From JBCBSZ01 sp039185015 (GTDB lineage: Bacteria > Actinomycetota > Acidimicrobiia > Acidimicrobiales > Poriferisodalaceae), in the NCBI GenBank assembly GCA_039185015.1, contig JBCDAU010000018.1, positions 1-64,000 of the forward strand: 64,000 nt of DNA. The letters are read 5' to 3'. Positions 1-7,994 of the stretch are shown here, piece after piece. Under the pieces are notes generated by a model that worked only from the letters and a program-made list of their open reading frames with translations, made no database searches and was not told where the DNA came from. The translations under genes and the position numbers were made by a program. Position 1 is the stretch's first letter; the number at the start of each line of letters is the position of its first letter.

Positions 1-1497
1 CACAGTGAGGTCCACATCACCGAAGTGGACCGCGGCACCACGGGTCTCCACCACACCATCAGCCCGCACCACCCACAACCCCGACCCCGAAGCATCCGTC
101 GCCACCGACACCACCCGCGACCCCACCCCATCGAACCCCTCCGCCACACCGAACCCATAGAGCGCCCCGGTCCGCTCCGCCATCCAATACCCCGGCTCCA
201 CCGCAGCCGGCGGCACCCGATCCACCGGCGGACCATCAACCGGCTCGTCATCGACGGGCGGATCACCAACCGGCGGATCACCGACAGGCGGATCAACGAC
301 AGGCGGATCAACGACAGGCGGATCATCGACCGGCAGCTCCGCGCCGACGGCCGCCTGCAGCTGGGCCCGCTCGCCCCAACCCACGGCGTTCCTGGCCCGT
401 ACGGTCACGTTGACGAGCTCACCGGGCCGCAGATCGCCGATCACGACGCGTCGCTCATCCGCCCCGACGACCATCCGACGGCCGGCCACCACGACCTCGA
501 ACGCCTCGATCGGATGGCCGTCGTCGTCGACCTCGCCCCAGAGCACCTCGATCTCGCCGGCCGACCCGGCGCGGGTCGTGACGGACGGGCGACCGGGCGC
601 CTCCCCGGCCGTGGCAACGATGGTCGAGTCGACCGAGCGACGGTCAGGACCGACGGCGATCACCCTGACCTCCTGTGACTGACCCGCCGCCATGACCAGC
701 TCGACCAGTCGAGTCTCCTGGGTCCGCTCGATGCCGTCCGACGAGGTCCGGACGGCGTAGCTCACGACCTCACCGCCGGTCGAGGGCGGATCCCACTCGA
801 CCACGACCACACCGAATCCGACATGGCGGGCGCGGAGGTCCTCGACCGGTCCAGGTGCCGGAACCGGCTCCGGGACGGTGATCGTCTCCCGCGCGAACCA
901 ACTCCAGGCGACGGCGTTCCTCGACCGGACCTTCACCGTCACGGACTCGCCGGCGGAGAAGCCGCCCGCCTCCCAGCGCAGGACGTCGCCGTCGACGAAG
1001 GTCCGCTGATCGCCGATGCGGACGTCGTAGCCGTCGATGGGGATGCCGGCGCCGTCCGCCGGCTGCCAGCGCACGCTCACGCTTCCCGACGCCGCTGTGA
1101 CGTCGGAGATCACGGGCAACGACGGCGCACCAGCCCCGTAGATGGTGGTCGACGACCACGGACCGCGAACACCGCCGTCGCCGACAGCCCGGACCTCGAC
1201 GAAGAACGCCTCGCCCCGCTCCATGGGGTAGCGGTAGATCCGACCGCTGAAGACCGGATCGAAGTAGCTCTCCTCGACGAGATCGCCATCGATCTTGATG
1301 TCGTAGCCCTCGATCCCGAGCCCATCCTCGGTCGGGAACTCGAACGTGATCACGGCCAGGTTGTCGACGCCGTTGAACCCACCACGGAGATCACGCACCG
1401 GTCCAGGCGGATCTGCGGCGGCGAGCTCGCCTGCCGACGGCGGCGCGACCACCGCACCGACCACCAGGAGGAACGCAACCAGTGTCTTCGTGCCCAC
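1..1497 (-). CDS. Secreted fibronectin type III protein with C-terminal repeat module (3' end cut by window edge)
   Basis: The reading frame starts at a GTG at 1497 and stays open to the left edge, giving 499 residues of an incomplete protein. Residues 1-30 look like a signal peptide (KTLVAFLLVVGAVV core). Four fibronectin type III-like domains follow (about 32-385), each with a conserved W or Y core and 'V.VRARNAVGWG'-type strands. Next comes a proline/aspartate linker of (V/G)DPPV repeats (about 386-422). The visible C-terminus begins the 'GYW...DG' repeat module found in three other secreted proteins here. Fibronectin III domains usually bind polysaccharide or protein, so an extracellular binding role is likely; no catalytic motif is seen. 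The upstream AAGCTA (TAGCTT on the minus strand) 8 bases before GTG suggests a leaderless mRNA. Confidence 0.85.
   Translation of the reverse strand, partial: MGTKTLVAFLLVVGAVVAPPSAGELAAADPPGPVRDLRGGFNGVDNLAVITFEFPTEDGLGIEGYDIKIDGDLVEESYFDPVFSGRIYRYPMERGEAFFVEVRAVGDGGVRGPWSSTTIYGAGAPSLPVISDVTAASGSVSVRWQPADGAGIPIDGYDVRIGDQRTFVDGDVLRWEAGGFSAGESVTVKVRSRNAVAWSWFARETITVPEPVPAPGPVEDLRARHVGFGVVVVEWDPPSTGGEVVSYAVRTSSDGIERTQETRLVELVMAAGQSQEVRVIAVGPDRRSVDSTIVATAGEAPGRPSVTTRAGSAGEIEVLWGEVDDDGHPIEAFEVVVAGRRMVVGADERRVVIGDLRPGELVNVTVRARNAVGWGERAQLQAAVGAELPVDDPPVVDPPVVDPPVGDPPVGDPPVDDEPVDGPPVDRVPPAAVEPGYWMAERTGALYGFGVAEGFDGVGSRVVSVATDASGSGLWVVRADGVVETRGAAVHFGDVDLTV
236..340 (-). repeat. Proline-rich linker repeat, 15-bp units
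   Basis: Tandem 15-base units of the type ggcggatcaccgaca encode VDPPV/GDPPV pentapeptides between the fibronectin III domains and the repeat module of the preceding gene. This is a coding spacer, probably spanning the cell wall, not a CRISPR or iteron array. Confidence 0.75.
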
Positions 1498-1505
1498 ACC
1501 AGGCG

Positions 1506-1511
1506 AAGCTA
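1506..1511 (-). promoter_or_regulatory. Putative -10 of a leaderless transcript
   Basis: TAGCTT on the minus strand sits 8 bases before the GTG of the fibronectin III protein. No Shine-Dalgarno is visible, and the spacing matches the leaderless pattern seen repeatedly in this window. Confidence 0.35.
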
Positions 1512-1566
1512 GGGAGCACGGGACGGACCGACCAGGTCCCGAGGGTGACGTTGGGCGCGAGTTGGC

Positions 1567-2304
1567 TCAGGGCGCCGTGTGCTCGATCACCACGGGCTCG
1601 GCGGGACGGAAGTCGTCCGGATCCAGGTGGGCGTGCACCCCTTCGACCTCGGTGCCGTCCGGCCACGGGATCGGGCCTCGACGGTCGATCACGTGGCCGA
1701 GACGGAGCGACACCCGCTCGGACGCGAGGTTGCCCGCCGTCCACGAGGTCTCCGCTCTGTGGGCACCGGCGGAGAACACCGCAGCGAGCAGAGCGGTCCG
1801 GGCGCTCGTGCCGACACCACGGCCCCGGTGGGTGTTCAGCAACCAGGATCCGGTGCGGGCGATCCAACCGTCGGCGGTGGCCACGATGTCGGCGTCCTGA
1901 CGCCCGACCGGTCGACCGTCGAGGAACACGACTCTCGGCAGCACCCAGTCGTCGTCGATCGGGCTCGGCCGGCTGAGCGCCTCGACGCCGGCGGCGAGGT
2001 GCTCAGCGGTGTTGCGAGCCACCTCGTCCCGGGCGCCCTGCGCCCAGGGACCGAGGCCCCGGCGCGTCGCCGCATCGTCGAGGCCGCCCGCTCGAACCGC
2101 GTCCGCGAGCGCCTCGACCTCGGCCGGCGTCGGCGTGCGCAACACGACGTCGCCGCAGCGGATGACGACGGGCAACCACGCCGCCGGATCGTCGAGCGAC
2201 GGCGCCTCGCCCCGCACCATGGCCCTCCAGCCGGACACCGAGCCCGGACCGCTGCTGCCCACAGGAAGAGCATCGGCGATCCCGTCCGACTGCGCACGGC
2301 CCAT
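1567..2304 (-). CDS. GNAT-family N-acetyltransferase
   Basis: This 245-residue protein resembles the RimJ/RimL branch of GNAT acetyltransferases, which acetylate an amine from acetyl-CoA. The domain begins near 'VVLRTPTPAEVEALADAV' and has the acetyl-CoA pyrophosphate loop 'HRGRGVGTSAR' and the late strand-helix 'NLASERVSLRLGHV' (N..S.....LGF type). The substrate cannot be read from sequence. It lies 14 bases after the fused LivHM permease gene and is probably co-transcribed. The ATG at 2304 keeps this spacing; an ATG at 2220 preceded by GGAGG is an alternative that still retains the whole GNAT domain. Confidence 0.8.
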   Translation of the reverse strand: MGRAQSDGIADALPVGSSGPGSVSGWRAMVRGEAPSLDDPAAWLPVVIRCGDVVLRTPTPAEVEALADAVRAGGLDDAATRRGLGPWAQGARDEVARNTAEHLAAGVEALSRPSPIDDDWVLPRVVFLDGRPVGRQDADIVATADGWIARTGSWLLNTHRGRGVGTSARTALLAAVFSAGAHRAETSWTAGNLASERVSLRLGHVIDRRGPIPWPDGTEVEGVHAHLDPDDFRPAEPVVIEHTAP

Positions 2305-2318
2305 GTCCACTTGCGGCG

Positions 2319-4358
2319 TCAGCCCGCCGAGGTCGGCGTCGCGACGTCGCCTTCCACGGGCGCTGCGGCGGCCGAGCGCTCGGCGAGGTCGCTCTCCTGC
2401 TTCGCCGCCTTGATCAGACGCTTCTGGGCGACCTCGGCACGAATGCCACCGGCGATGCCCTGCGGGTTGAGGACCGCGGTGAGGATCAACAGCACGCCAC
2501 CGATGAGCGTCTCCCACGGACCGAGGTGGCCGACGACCTCGGTGATGGTGAAGAAGGCGACACCGGAGGCAGCGACGATGCCGGCCGTCACGGCCCCACT
2601 GACGGTCGTGATCCCGCCGAGGTAGGCGACCGCCAACGCCGTGAGCGAGGCGAACGTGCCGAAGGAGGCGTCGGAGACCCGACCGAAGCGGTAGGCGATC
2701 AAGCAGCCACCGATGCCCGCGATGAACGAGGAGATGCCGTACGCCTGCAGCTTCGCCCGCGAGACGTCGATACCGGCTGCCATCGCCGCTCGCTCGTTCG
2801 TGCGGAGCGCCAGCAGCCGGCGTCCGGTGCCACTGCGGCGCAGGTTGGCGACGCCGATGCCCAGCAGTGCCGCGACGGCCACGAGGAACAGCCCGAACAC
2901 CGGCCTCGACGAGTTGGTGCCGAGCACCAGGCCGAAGTCCCAGTCGAACAGCTCGGGGTTCGGCACCCGCGCCCCGCCACTGGCGGCGTCGCCGATGATC
3001 TCGGGGTTCTTGAACACGAACTCCGTGATGGCCACCGATCCGCCCAACGTGACGATCGCGAGGTTGGTCCCGCGCACCCGCAGCGCGGGGAACCCCACCA
3101 GCACGCCGGCGAGCGTCGCGGCGCTCGCGGCGAGCAGCGGGGCGAACGGGAACGGGATGTCGAGGTTGGTCGCGAGCCTCGACAGCGCGAAGCCGGCGAT
3201 GCCGGCGATGGCCATCTGGGCGAGCGTGGTCTGCCCACCCAGGCCGGTGACGACGACGAACGACAGGGCGAAGACGGTGGCGATCACGGTGGTGAGCAGC
3301 GCCGCTCGCCAGAGCGGTCCGAGGAAGAGGAAGCCCGCCGACGCGAGCACGATCGGCGCCCCGACGCTCAGCGGGGTGAGCTTCGCCGCCGGCACCGACG
3401 GCAGCCGCCAGGTCTCGACCGAGCCCCGACGCGGGAGGCGATCGCCGAGCAGCCACACCGCCACGATGATCACCAGGAACGGCAGGCCTTCCTTGGCCCC
3501 GAAGCGCGGGAACCAGGAGTAGTCGACCTGGAACTTGGTGATCGAGGACTGGAGCATCCCGATCGCGAACGCGACGCCGATGGCGAGGGGGATGTTGCGG
3601 AACTGGGCGACGAGCACGGCGCCGAGCGCGGGGATCAGGAAGGCGAACGTGAAGGTCGTCGACTCGAGCTGCAGCATCGGCGAGGCGAGGATCGCCAGGA
3701 ACCCGGACAGGACCACGGCGACGATGTAGCTGCCCTCGGCGAGGCGTACCGGGTTGTAGCCGAGGAGGATCACGCCCTTCTCGCTCGTGACCGCCGCCCG
3801 GGTCAGCAGGCCGATCCTGCTGTACCGCATCACCGCCCACACGACGCCGCCGAGGCCGACGACGATCAACGCCAACCACAGCCCGTCCCGGGGCACGGTG
3901 ATGTCGCTGATCACCCGGACCGGCTCATTCGGCAAGATGCCGCCAACGCGGAGGCCGGCGGCGGTCGAGAACCGGCGCTCCACGAGTGCCGACAGCACGA
4001 CGATGATCCCGATGTGGGCGACGATCGTCGACAGCGACGGGGCGCGGAACAGCGGACGGAAGACCAGCCGGTAGACGACCCATGCCAGGGCAGCGGTGGT
4101 GAGCAGCGCCACGACCACCGACGGGACGAACCCCGGATCGCTGCCGACGTCGTAGCGATCCGGGAGGCCCGGGATCGGGAGCAGGTAGCGGCCCTGTCGC
4201 AGCTCGGCGTACACGTGAGCCGTCCAGGTCATGATCGCGCCGAGCGAGAAGTTGACCATGTTCGACCCTTGTTGGGTGATGACCAGCCCGAGAGCCATCG
4301 ACGCGATGATCGCGCCGGCGGCGGTCCCGAGGGCCAGGTAGCCGAGGTAGTCGATCAC
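2319..4358 (-). CDS. Branched-chain amino acid-type ABC transporter permease, LivH-LivM fusion
   Basis: This 679-residue polytopic membrane protein joins two permeases usually encoded separately. Residues about 1-295 match LivH ('GLVITQQGSNMVNFSLGA', multiple membrane spans). Residues about 330-650 match LivM, with 'GLGGQTTLAQMAIAGI' near 370 and the cytoplasmic ATPase-contact segment 'RTNERAAMAAGIDVSRAKL' near 517. The family imports branched-chain amino acids, amides or urea with a binding protein and two ATPases. The binding protein gene lies 15 bases upstream; no livG/livF ATPase gene is present in the window, so the ATPases must be elsewhere. The substrate is unknown. Confidence 0.9.
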   Translation of the reverse strand: MIDYLGYLALGTAAGAIIASMALGLVITQQGSNMVNFSLGAIMTWTAHVYAELRQGRYLLPIPGLPDRYDVGSDPGFVPSVVVALLTTAALAWVVYRLVFRPLFRAPSLSTIVAHIGIIVVLSALVERRFSTAAGLRVGGILPNEPVRVISDITVPRDGLWLALIVVGLGGVVWAVMRYSRIGLLTRAAVTSEKGVILLGYNPVRLAEGSYIVAVVLSGFLAILASPMLQLESTTFTFAFLIPALGAVLVAQFRNIPLAIGVAFAIGMLQSSITKFQVDYSWFPRFGAKEGLPFLVIIVAVWLLGDRLPRRGSVETWRLPSVPAAKLTPLSVGAPIVLASAGFLFLGPLWRAALLTTVIATVFALSFVVVTGLGGQTTLAQMAIAGIAGFALSRLATNLDIPFPFAPLLAASAATLAGVLVGFPALRVRGTNLAIVTLGGSVAITEFVFKNPEIIGDAASGGARVPNPELFDWDFGLVLGTNSSRPVFGLFLVAVAALLGIGVANLRRSGTGRRLLALRTNERAAMAAGIDVSRAKLQAYGISSFIAGIGGCLIAYRFGRVSDASFGTFASLTALAVAYLGGITTVSGAVTAGIVAASGVAFFTITEVVGHLGPWETLIGGVLLILTAVLNPQGIAGGIRAEVAQKRLIKAAKQESDLAERSAAAAPVEGDVATPTSAG

Positions 4359-4373
4359 GGCAGGGCCGCTTCC

Positions 4374-5738
4374 CTATGCGAGGAAGTCGACGACGGAGAG
4401 CTGCTCCAACCCGGGCACGACCATCGTCTGACCGTCACCGGCGTAGGTGCCGATCGGCACCGTGAACACGCACACCGACGGGTAGGCCGCAGCCGCCCCG
4501 CAATCGAGCGGTCCCCCCTCCGGGAAGATCCGGAGCGTCCCGGCGTCGTTGGCCTTGGCGTAGTCGTAGATGCCCTGCCCGGTCACCTCACCGCCGCTGT
4601 CGGCGAGCTCGTTGGCGGCGGCCGCCATCGTGAAGAACATGAGATGCGACAGACCGCCGAGGCCGAGGTCGCTGAGGCTGACCTCTTCCGGGGACAGATC
4701 GACGGCCGGAGCCACCGCCTCCTTGACCGCAAGGAACTCGGCGGTGTCGTCCTGGTCGCCGCCACCCACGAAGTACCAGCCGTCGGCGTCGTCACCGGCG
4801 ACCTCGATGACCTCGCCCGCCGCGCACGTGTTGGCGGCGATGGTCACGATGTCGCTCCCGAGGGCCGCCCGCCCCCGCATCATGCCGATGCAGCCGGCGT
4901 CGCCGTACAGGCTGATCAACAGGTCGGGCTCCTCCGACAGCGCCTCGCGGACCAGGCCCTGGAAGCCGGCGTCGGTCTCGTTGTCCGAGCCCTTGATCGA
5001 GCGGTGCGCGATGCCCGCGGCATCGAGGGCGGCGAGCAACGAGGCCTCCGAGCCGTTCGCCCCGGGGTTGTCGGCGCTGACGACCGCGACGTTCGTCGCC
5101 TCGAACTCGGTCGCGGCGAGCGCAGTGATCCCTGCGGCCAGCGTGGCGTTGCCGCCGTTGAGGTAGATGGCCTCGGCGGCGAAGTCGGCCGGGAAGAGCG
5201 GGAGCACGCCGACCAGTGGGACACCGGCGGCGTCGTAGGTCGGGTAGTCCGGGAACAGGTCGAGCCCGAGGAACACCATCTCGGCGTTCTTGCCGACGAG
5301 CTCCTGCGCGCAGGCCTGCGAGGACTCTGGCGACGAGTCTGCCACGCACACCTCGAGCTCGACGGGACGGCCACCGAACCCACCGTGCTCGTTCAGGTAG
5401 TCGACGGTCGCACCGGCCACCGTCCTGATCTCCGGGAAGTTGAGCCCCGCAGGGCCCTCGGTGTTCACCATGCCGATCACCATCGGCTCACCCGACGGGG
5501 CCGCCAGGGCGGCGAAGTCGCGGGGTGCGCCGCCGCCTGTCGACTCGGCGGGCGCCTCGGTGGCGTCACTCGCCGGCGCCTCGGTGGTCTCGGCCTCTGC
5601 CGTCGTCGTGTCCGACGACTCCGAGTCCGACCCCGAGTCGTCGGAGTCACCGCACGCTGCGGCGACGAGCACGAACGCGACGAGCAGCGCGATCGCGCGC
5701 AACGACCAGCTGGTCGGGCGACCAGGAACCTTCGACAT
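4374..5738 (-). CDS. ABC transporter substrate-binding lipoprotein (LivJ/LivK type)
   Basis: This 454-residue periplasmic-binding-fold type I protein has a lipoprotein signal peptide with lipobox LVAAAC (lipidated Cys29), followed by a Ser/Asp/Glu/Thr-rich tether (residues 30-70). The mature domain starts near 'GEPMVIGMVNTEGPAG' and contains 'DSSPESSQACAQELV', typical of the branched-chain amino acid receptor family. It should deliver an amino-acid-like solute to the LivHM-type permease encoded next. The start ATG is preceded by a strong AGGAGGGGGAG. It is the first gene of the operon and faces the TetR gene, with two palindromes in between. Confidence 0.9.
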   Translation of the reverse strand: MSKVPGRPTSWSLRAIALLVAFVLVAAACGDSDDSGSDSESSDTTTAEAETTEAPASDATEAPAESTGGGAPRDFAALAAPSGEPMVIGMVNTEGPAGLNFPEIRTVAGATVDYLNEHGGFGGRPVELEVCVADSSPESSQACAQELVGKNAEMVFLGLDLFPDYPTYDAAGVPLVGVLPLFPADFAAEAIYLNGGNATLAAGITALAATEFEATNVAVVSADNPGANGSEASLLAALDAAGIAHRSIKGSDNETDAGFQGLVREALSEEPDLLISLYGDAGCIGMMRGRAALGSDIVTIAANTCAAGEVIEVAGDDADGWYFVGGGDQDDTAEFLAVKEAVAPAVDLSPEEVSLSDLGLGGLSHLMFFTMAAAANELADSGGEVTGQGIYDYAKANDAGTLRIFPEGGPLDCGAAAAYPSVCVFTVPIGTYAGDGQTMVVPGLEQLSVVDFLA

Positions 5739-5817
5739 CTCTCCCCCTCCTTCGCCGATCGACCCACCCCGTGACGGGCTCCCCAGGCCTCGGCGCTCGC
5801 GACGCTAGCCGCGGTGG

Positions 5818-5830
5818 TTACCAGTGGTAA
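5818..5830. promoter_or_regulatory. 13-bp palindrome, likely TetR operator
   Basis: TTACCA-g-TGGTAA is a perfect inverted repeat with 6-base arms. It lies in the 124-base divergent region between the binding-protein operon and the tetR gene and overlaps a TAAAAT that could be the -10 for tetR. Confidence 0.5.
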
Positions 5831-5834
5831 AATA

Positions 5835-5846
5835 GTTTCTGGAAAC
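5835..5846. promoter_or_regulatory. Second palindrome, GTTTC-tg-GAAAC
   Basis: A perfect inverted repeat with 5-base arms lies 4 bases after the first palindrome and just before the GAGAGG ribosome site of tetR. It could be a second TetR half-site pair or an mRNA hairpin. Confidence 0.4.
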
Positions 5847-5862
5847 GAGAGGATCGTCGGAC

Positions 5863-6531
5863 GTGAGCGCTCGCCACCACCACGAGTCGAGGTCGAGTGC
5901 CGGACACCGGCCGGGGAGCGCTGCGACGACGCCGCGGCGACGCCGTGGTCGGCCACCGGCCGGCGAGGGCGTCGGCGACCGGGACCGACTGCTCGACGCC
6001 GCGCTGCGCGCGATCCGCGCCAAGGGCCCGGGCACGACGATGCAGGACATCGCCGCCGAGGCGGCGGTCACCAAGCCGATCGTCTATCGGGCGTTCGGCG
6101 ACAAGGACGGCGTCGTCGACGCGGTCGCCGAGGTCCTGTCGTTGCGGATCGAGGCGACGACCCGCGACGCGACCAACTCGACGACCGAGCCGCACGCACA
6201 GTTCCGGGAGGCGACGCGAGCCTTCCTGGAGCAGGTCCGCGACGACCGACAGACGTTCCTGTTCGTCGAGTACGGCGGCGGCTCGCAGGACGGAAGCCAG
6301 CTCCGCCGTATGGTCGACCGAGCCTCCGAGCCCTGGCTGCGCTCCTTCGGCCGATCGGTCGACACGGGCGAGCGCGCCGACCCCGCCGCGGTCACCTGGG
6401 CCTACGCCCTCAACGGAGCGCTGCGGACGGTGGCGCTGATGTGGGTGCACGACCCGTACTGCGACCTCGACGAACTGATCGACGACCTCACCCGCTTCGC
6501 CTTCCGGTCCGAGCGGTCGATCCGGCCCTGA
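5863..6531 (+). CDS. TetR-family transcriptional regulator
   Basis: This 222-residue protein has a basic N-terminal tail (residues 1-32) and a TetR helix-turn-helix at about 38-85: 'RLLDAALRAIRAKGPGTTMQDIAAEAAVTKPIVYRAFGDKDGV' region, with the T..IA..AGV...Y.YF pattern. The C-terminal ligand domain is not assignable. The GTG start has GAGAGG 10 bases upstream. It is divergent from the LivHM-type transporter operon, and paired palindromes lie between them, so autoregulation and control of the transporter are likely. The effector may be the transported solute or a derivative. Confidence 0.88.
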   Translation: MSARHHHESRSSAGHRPGSAATTPRRRRGRPPAGEGVGDRDRLLDAALRAIRAKGPGTTMQDIAAEAAVTKPIVYRAFGDKDGVVDAVAEVLSLRIEATTRDATNSTTEPHAQFREATRAFLEQVRDDRQTFLFVEYGGGSQDGSQLRRMVDRASEPWLRSFGRSVDTGERADPAAVTWAYALNGALRTVALMWVHDPYCDLDELIDDLTRFAFRSERSIRP

Positions 6532-6570
6532 CCCATCGGGTCACTCGGGATCGCAGCGCCGCCCCGGGCA

Positions 6571-7908
6571 TCAGCCCCGAATCAGCGCGAGCACCTCGTC
6601 GGTGCGGGCCCGGCAGGCCTCGGCGTCGGCGGCCTCGAGGTTGAGGCGGAGCAGGGGCTCGGTGTTCGAGGGCCGGAGGTTGAACCACCAGTCGCCGAAG
6701 TCGACCGTCAGACCGTCGAGTCGGTCCTGCTCGGCATCGCCGTAGTGCGCGGCGACGGCCTCGATGACGGCGGTGGTGTCGTCGACCTTCGAGTTGATCT
6801 CGCCGGAGGCGACGTACCGTTCCACCGGGGTGCGGAGCTCCGACATCGCCACACCGGCGGCGGAGAGCTGCTCCATCACGACGCAGGCGGCGATGAGGCC
6901 GGAGTCGGCCCGCCAGTTGTCGGCGAAGTAATAGTGGCCGGAGTGCTCGCCGCCGAAGACGGCTCCCTCCTCGGCCATGACGGCCTTGATGTAGGAGTGG
7001 CCCACCTTGGTGCGCACCGGGGTGCCCCCGCCCTCGCGAACGACCTCGGGCACGGACTTCGAGCAGATCAGGTTGTGCAGGATCGTGGCGCCCGGGTTGC
7101 GACCGAGGATCCCCTTCGCGACGAGCGCCGTCGTGATCGACCCGGAGATGGGCTCGGCCCGGTCGTCGACGAGAAAGACGCGATCGGCGTCGCCGTCGAA
7201 GGCCAGCCCGAGATCGGCGCCGACCTCGAGGACCCGAGCCCGCAGGTCGGCCAGGTTCTCGACGTTGATCGGATCGGCCGGGTGGTTCGGGAACGTGCCG
7301 TCGAGCTCGGCGTACATGATCTCGTACTCGATCGGAAGCCGATCGAGCACCGCCGGAGCGACGAGGCCACCCATGCCGTTGGCCGTGTCGGCGACGACCT
7401 TGAGCGGTCGGATGGCCGAGACGTCGATGAACGACACGACGTGATCGGCGAAGGCGTCGAGCAGGTCCATCTCGCTGCGCTGACCCGTCGAGCCCGCCTC
7501 GGCGAGGCCGGCCATCGCATCGGCCTTGATGACGTCGAGACCGGTGTCGCCCCCGATCGGCTTGGCGCCGGCCAGGCACATCTTGATGCCGTTGTAGTGC
7601 GCCGGGTTGTGGGAGGCGGTGAGCACCGCGCCGGGCGCGTCGAGGTGTCCCGAGGCGAAGTAGAGCAGGTCGGTCGAGGCGAGACCGAGGTCGATCACGT
7701 CGACGCCCTGGCCGAGCGCGCCCTCGGTGAAGGCGGCGGCGAGGTCGATGCCCGACGGGCGCATGTCGCGGGCGACGAGCACGCGCTCGGCACCGGCGAA
7801 CTTGGCGAAGGCGGCGCCGATGGCCCGGGCCATCCCGGCATCGAACTGGTCGGGGGTCGTGCCCCGGACGTCGTAGGCCTTGAAGATCTGGTCGTAGCGG
7901 GTGTCCAT
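6571..7908 (-). CDS. manB: Phosphomannomutase/phosphoglucomutase
   Basis: This 445-residue alpha-D-phosphohexomutase interconverts mannose-6-P and mannose-1-P (and/or the glucose pair), feeding GDP-mannose. The catalytic loop TASHNP is at 97-102 with phosphoserine Ser99; the metal loop DGDADR at 238-243; the sugar-specificity loop GEHSGHYYF at 320-328; and the phosphate-binding RPSNTEP at 412-417. All are intact and the length is normal. The ATG at 7908 follows AGGGA and fits the family start (MDTRYDQIFKAYDVRG); an upstream in-frame ATG at 7950 adds 14 unlikely residues. It ends the operon running from the CPBP protease. Mannose-1-P would supply gmd and fcl elsewhere in the window. Confidence 0.96.
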   Translation of the reverse strand: MDTRYDQIFKAYDVRGTTPDQFDAGMARAIGAAFAKFAGAERVLVARDMRPSGIDLAAAFTEGALGQGVDVIDLGLASTDLLYFASGHLDAPGAVLTASHNPAHYNGIKMCLAGAKPIGGDTGLDVIKADAMAGLAEAGSTGQRSEMDLLDAFADHVVSFIDVSAIRPLKVVADTANGMGGLVAPAVLDRLPIEYEIMYAELDGTFPNHPADPINVENLADLRARVLEVGADLGLAFDGDADRVFLVDDRAEPISGSITTALVAKGILGRNPGATILHNLICSKSVPEVVREGGGTPVRTKVGHSYIKAVMAEEGAVFGGEHSGHYYFADNWRADSGLIAACVVMEQLSAAGVAMSELRTPVERYVASGEINSKVDDTTAVIEAVAAHYGDAEQDRLDGLTVDFGDWWFNLRPSNTEPLLRLNLEAADAEACRARTDEVLALIRG

Positions 7909-7994
7909 CGTGTCCCTGGTCGCCTTCTGGTCAGCCCTCGGGGCCGCCACCGCGCGGCTCCGGTCACGTGCGGGAACTGTAGACCCCGCCCAGG

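Noticed and set aside
236..340. Short tandem repeats that could be iterons
   Set aside because: They encode an in-frame proline-rich linker inside a clear secreted protein.
2526..5774. Very long open frame on the plus strand
   Set aside because: It is antisense to the LivHM permease and binding-protein genes; translation is Arg/Glu/Asp/His-rich with no domain, the usual shadow of high-GC genes.
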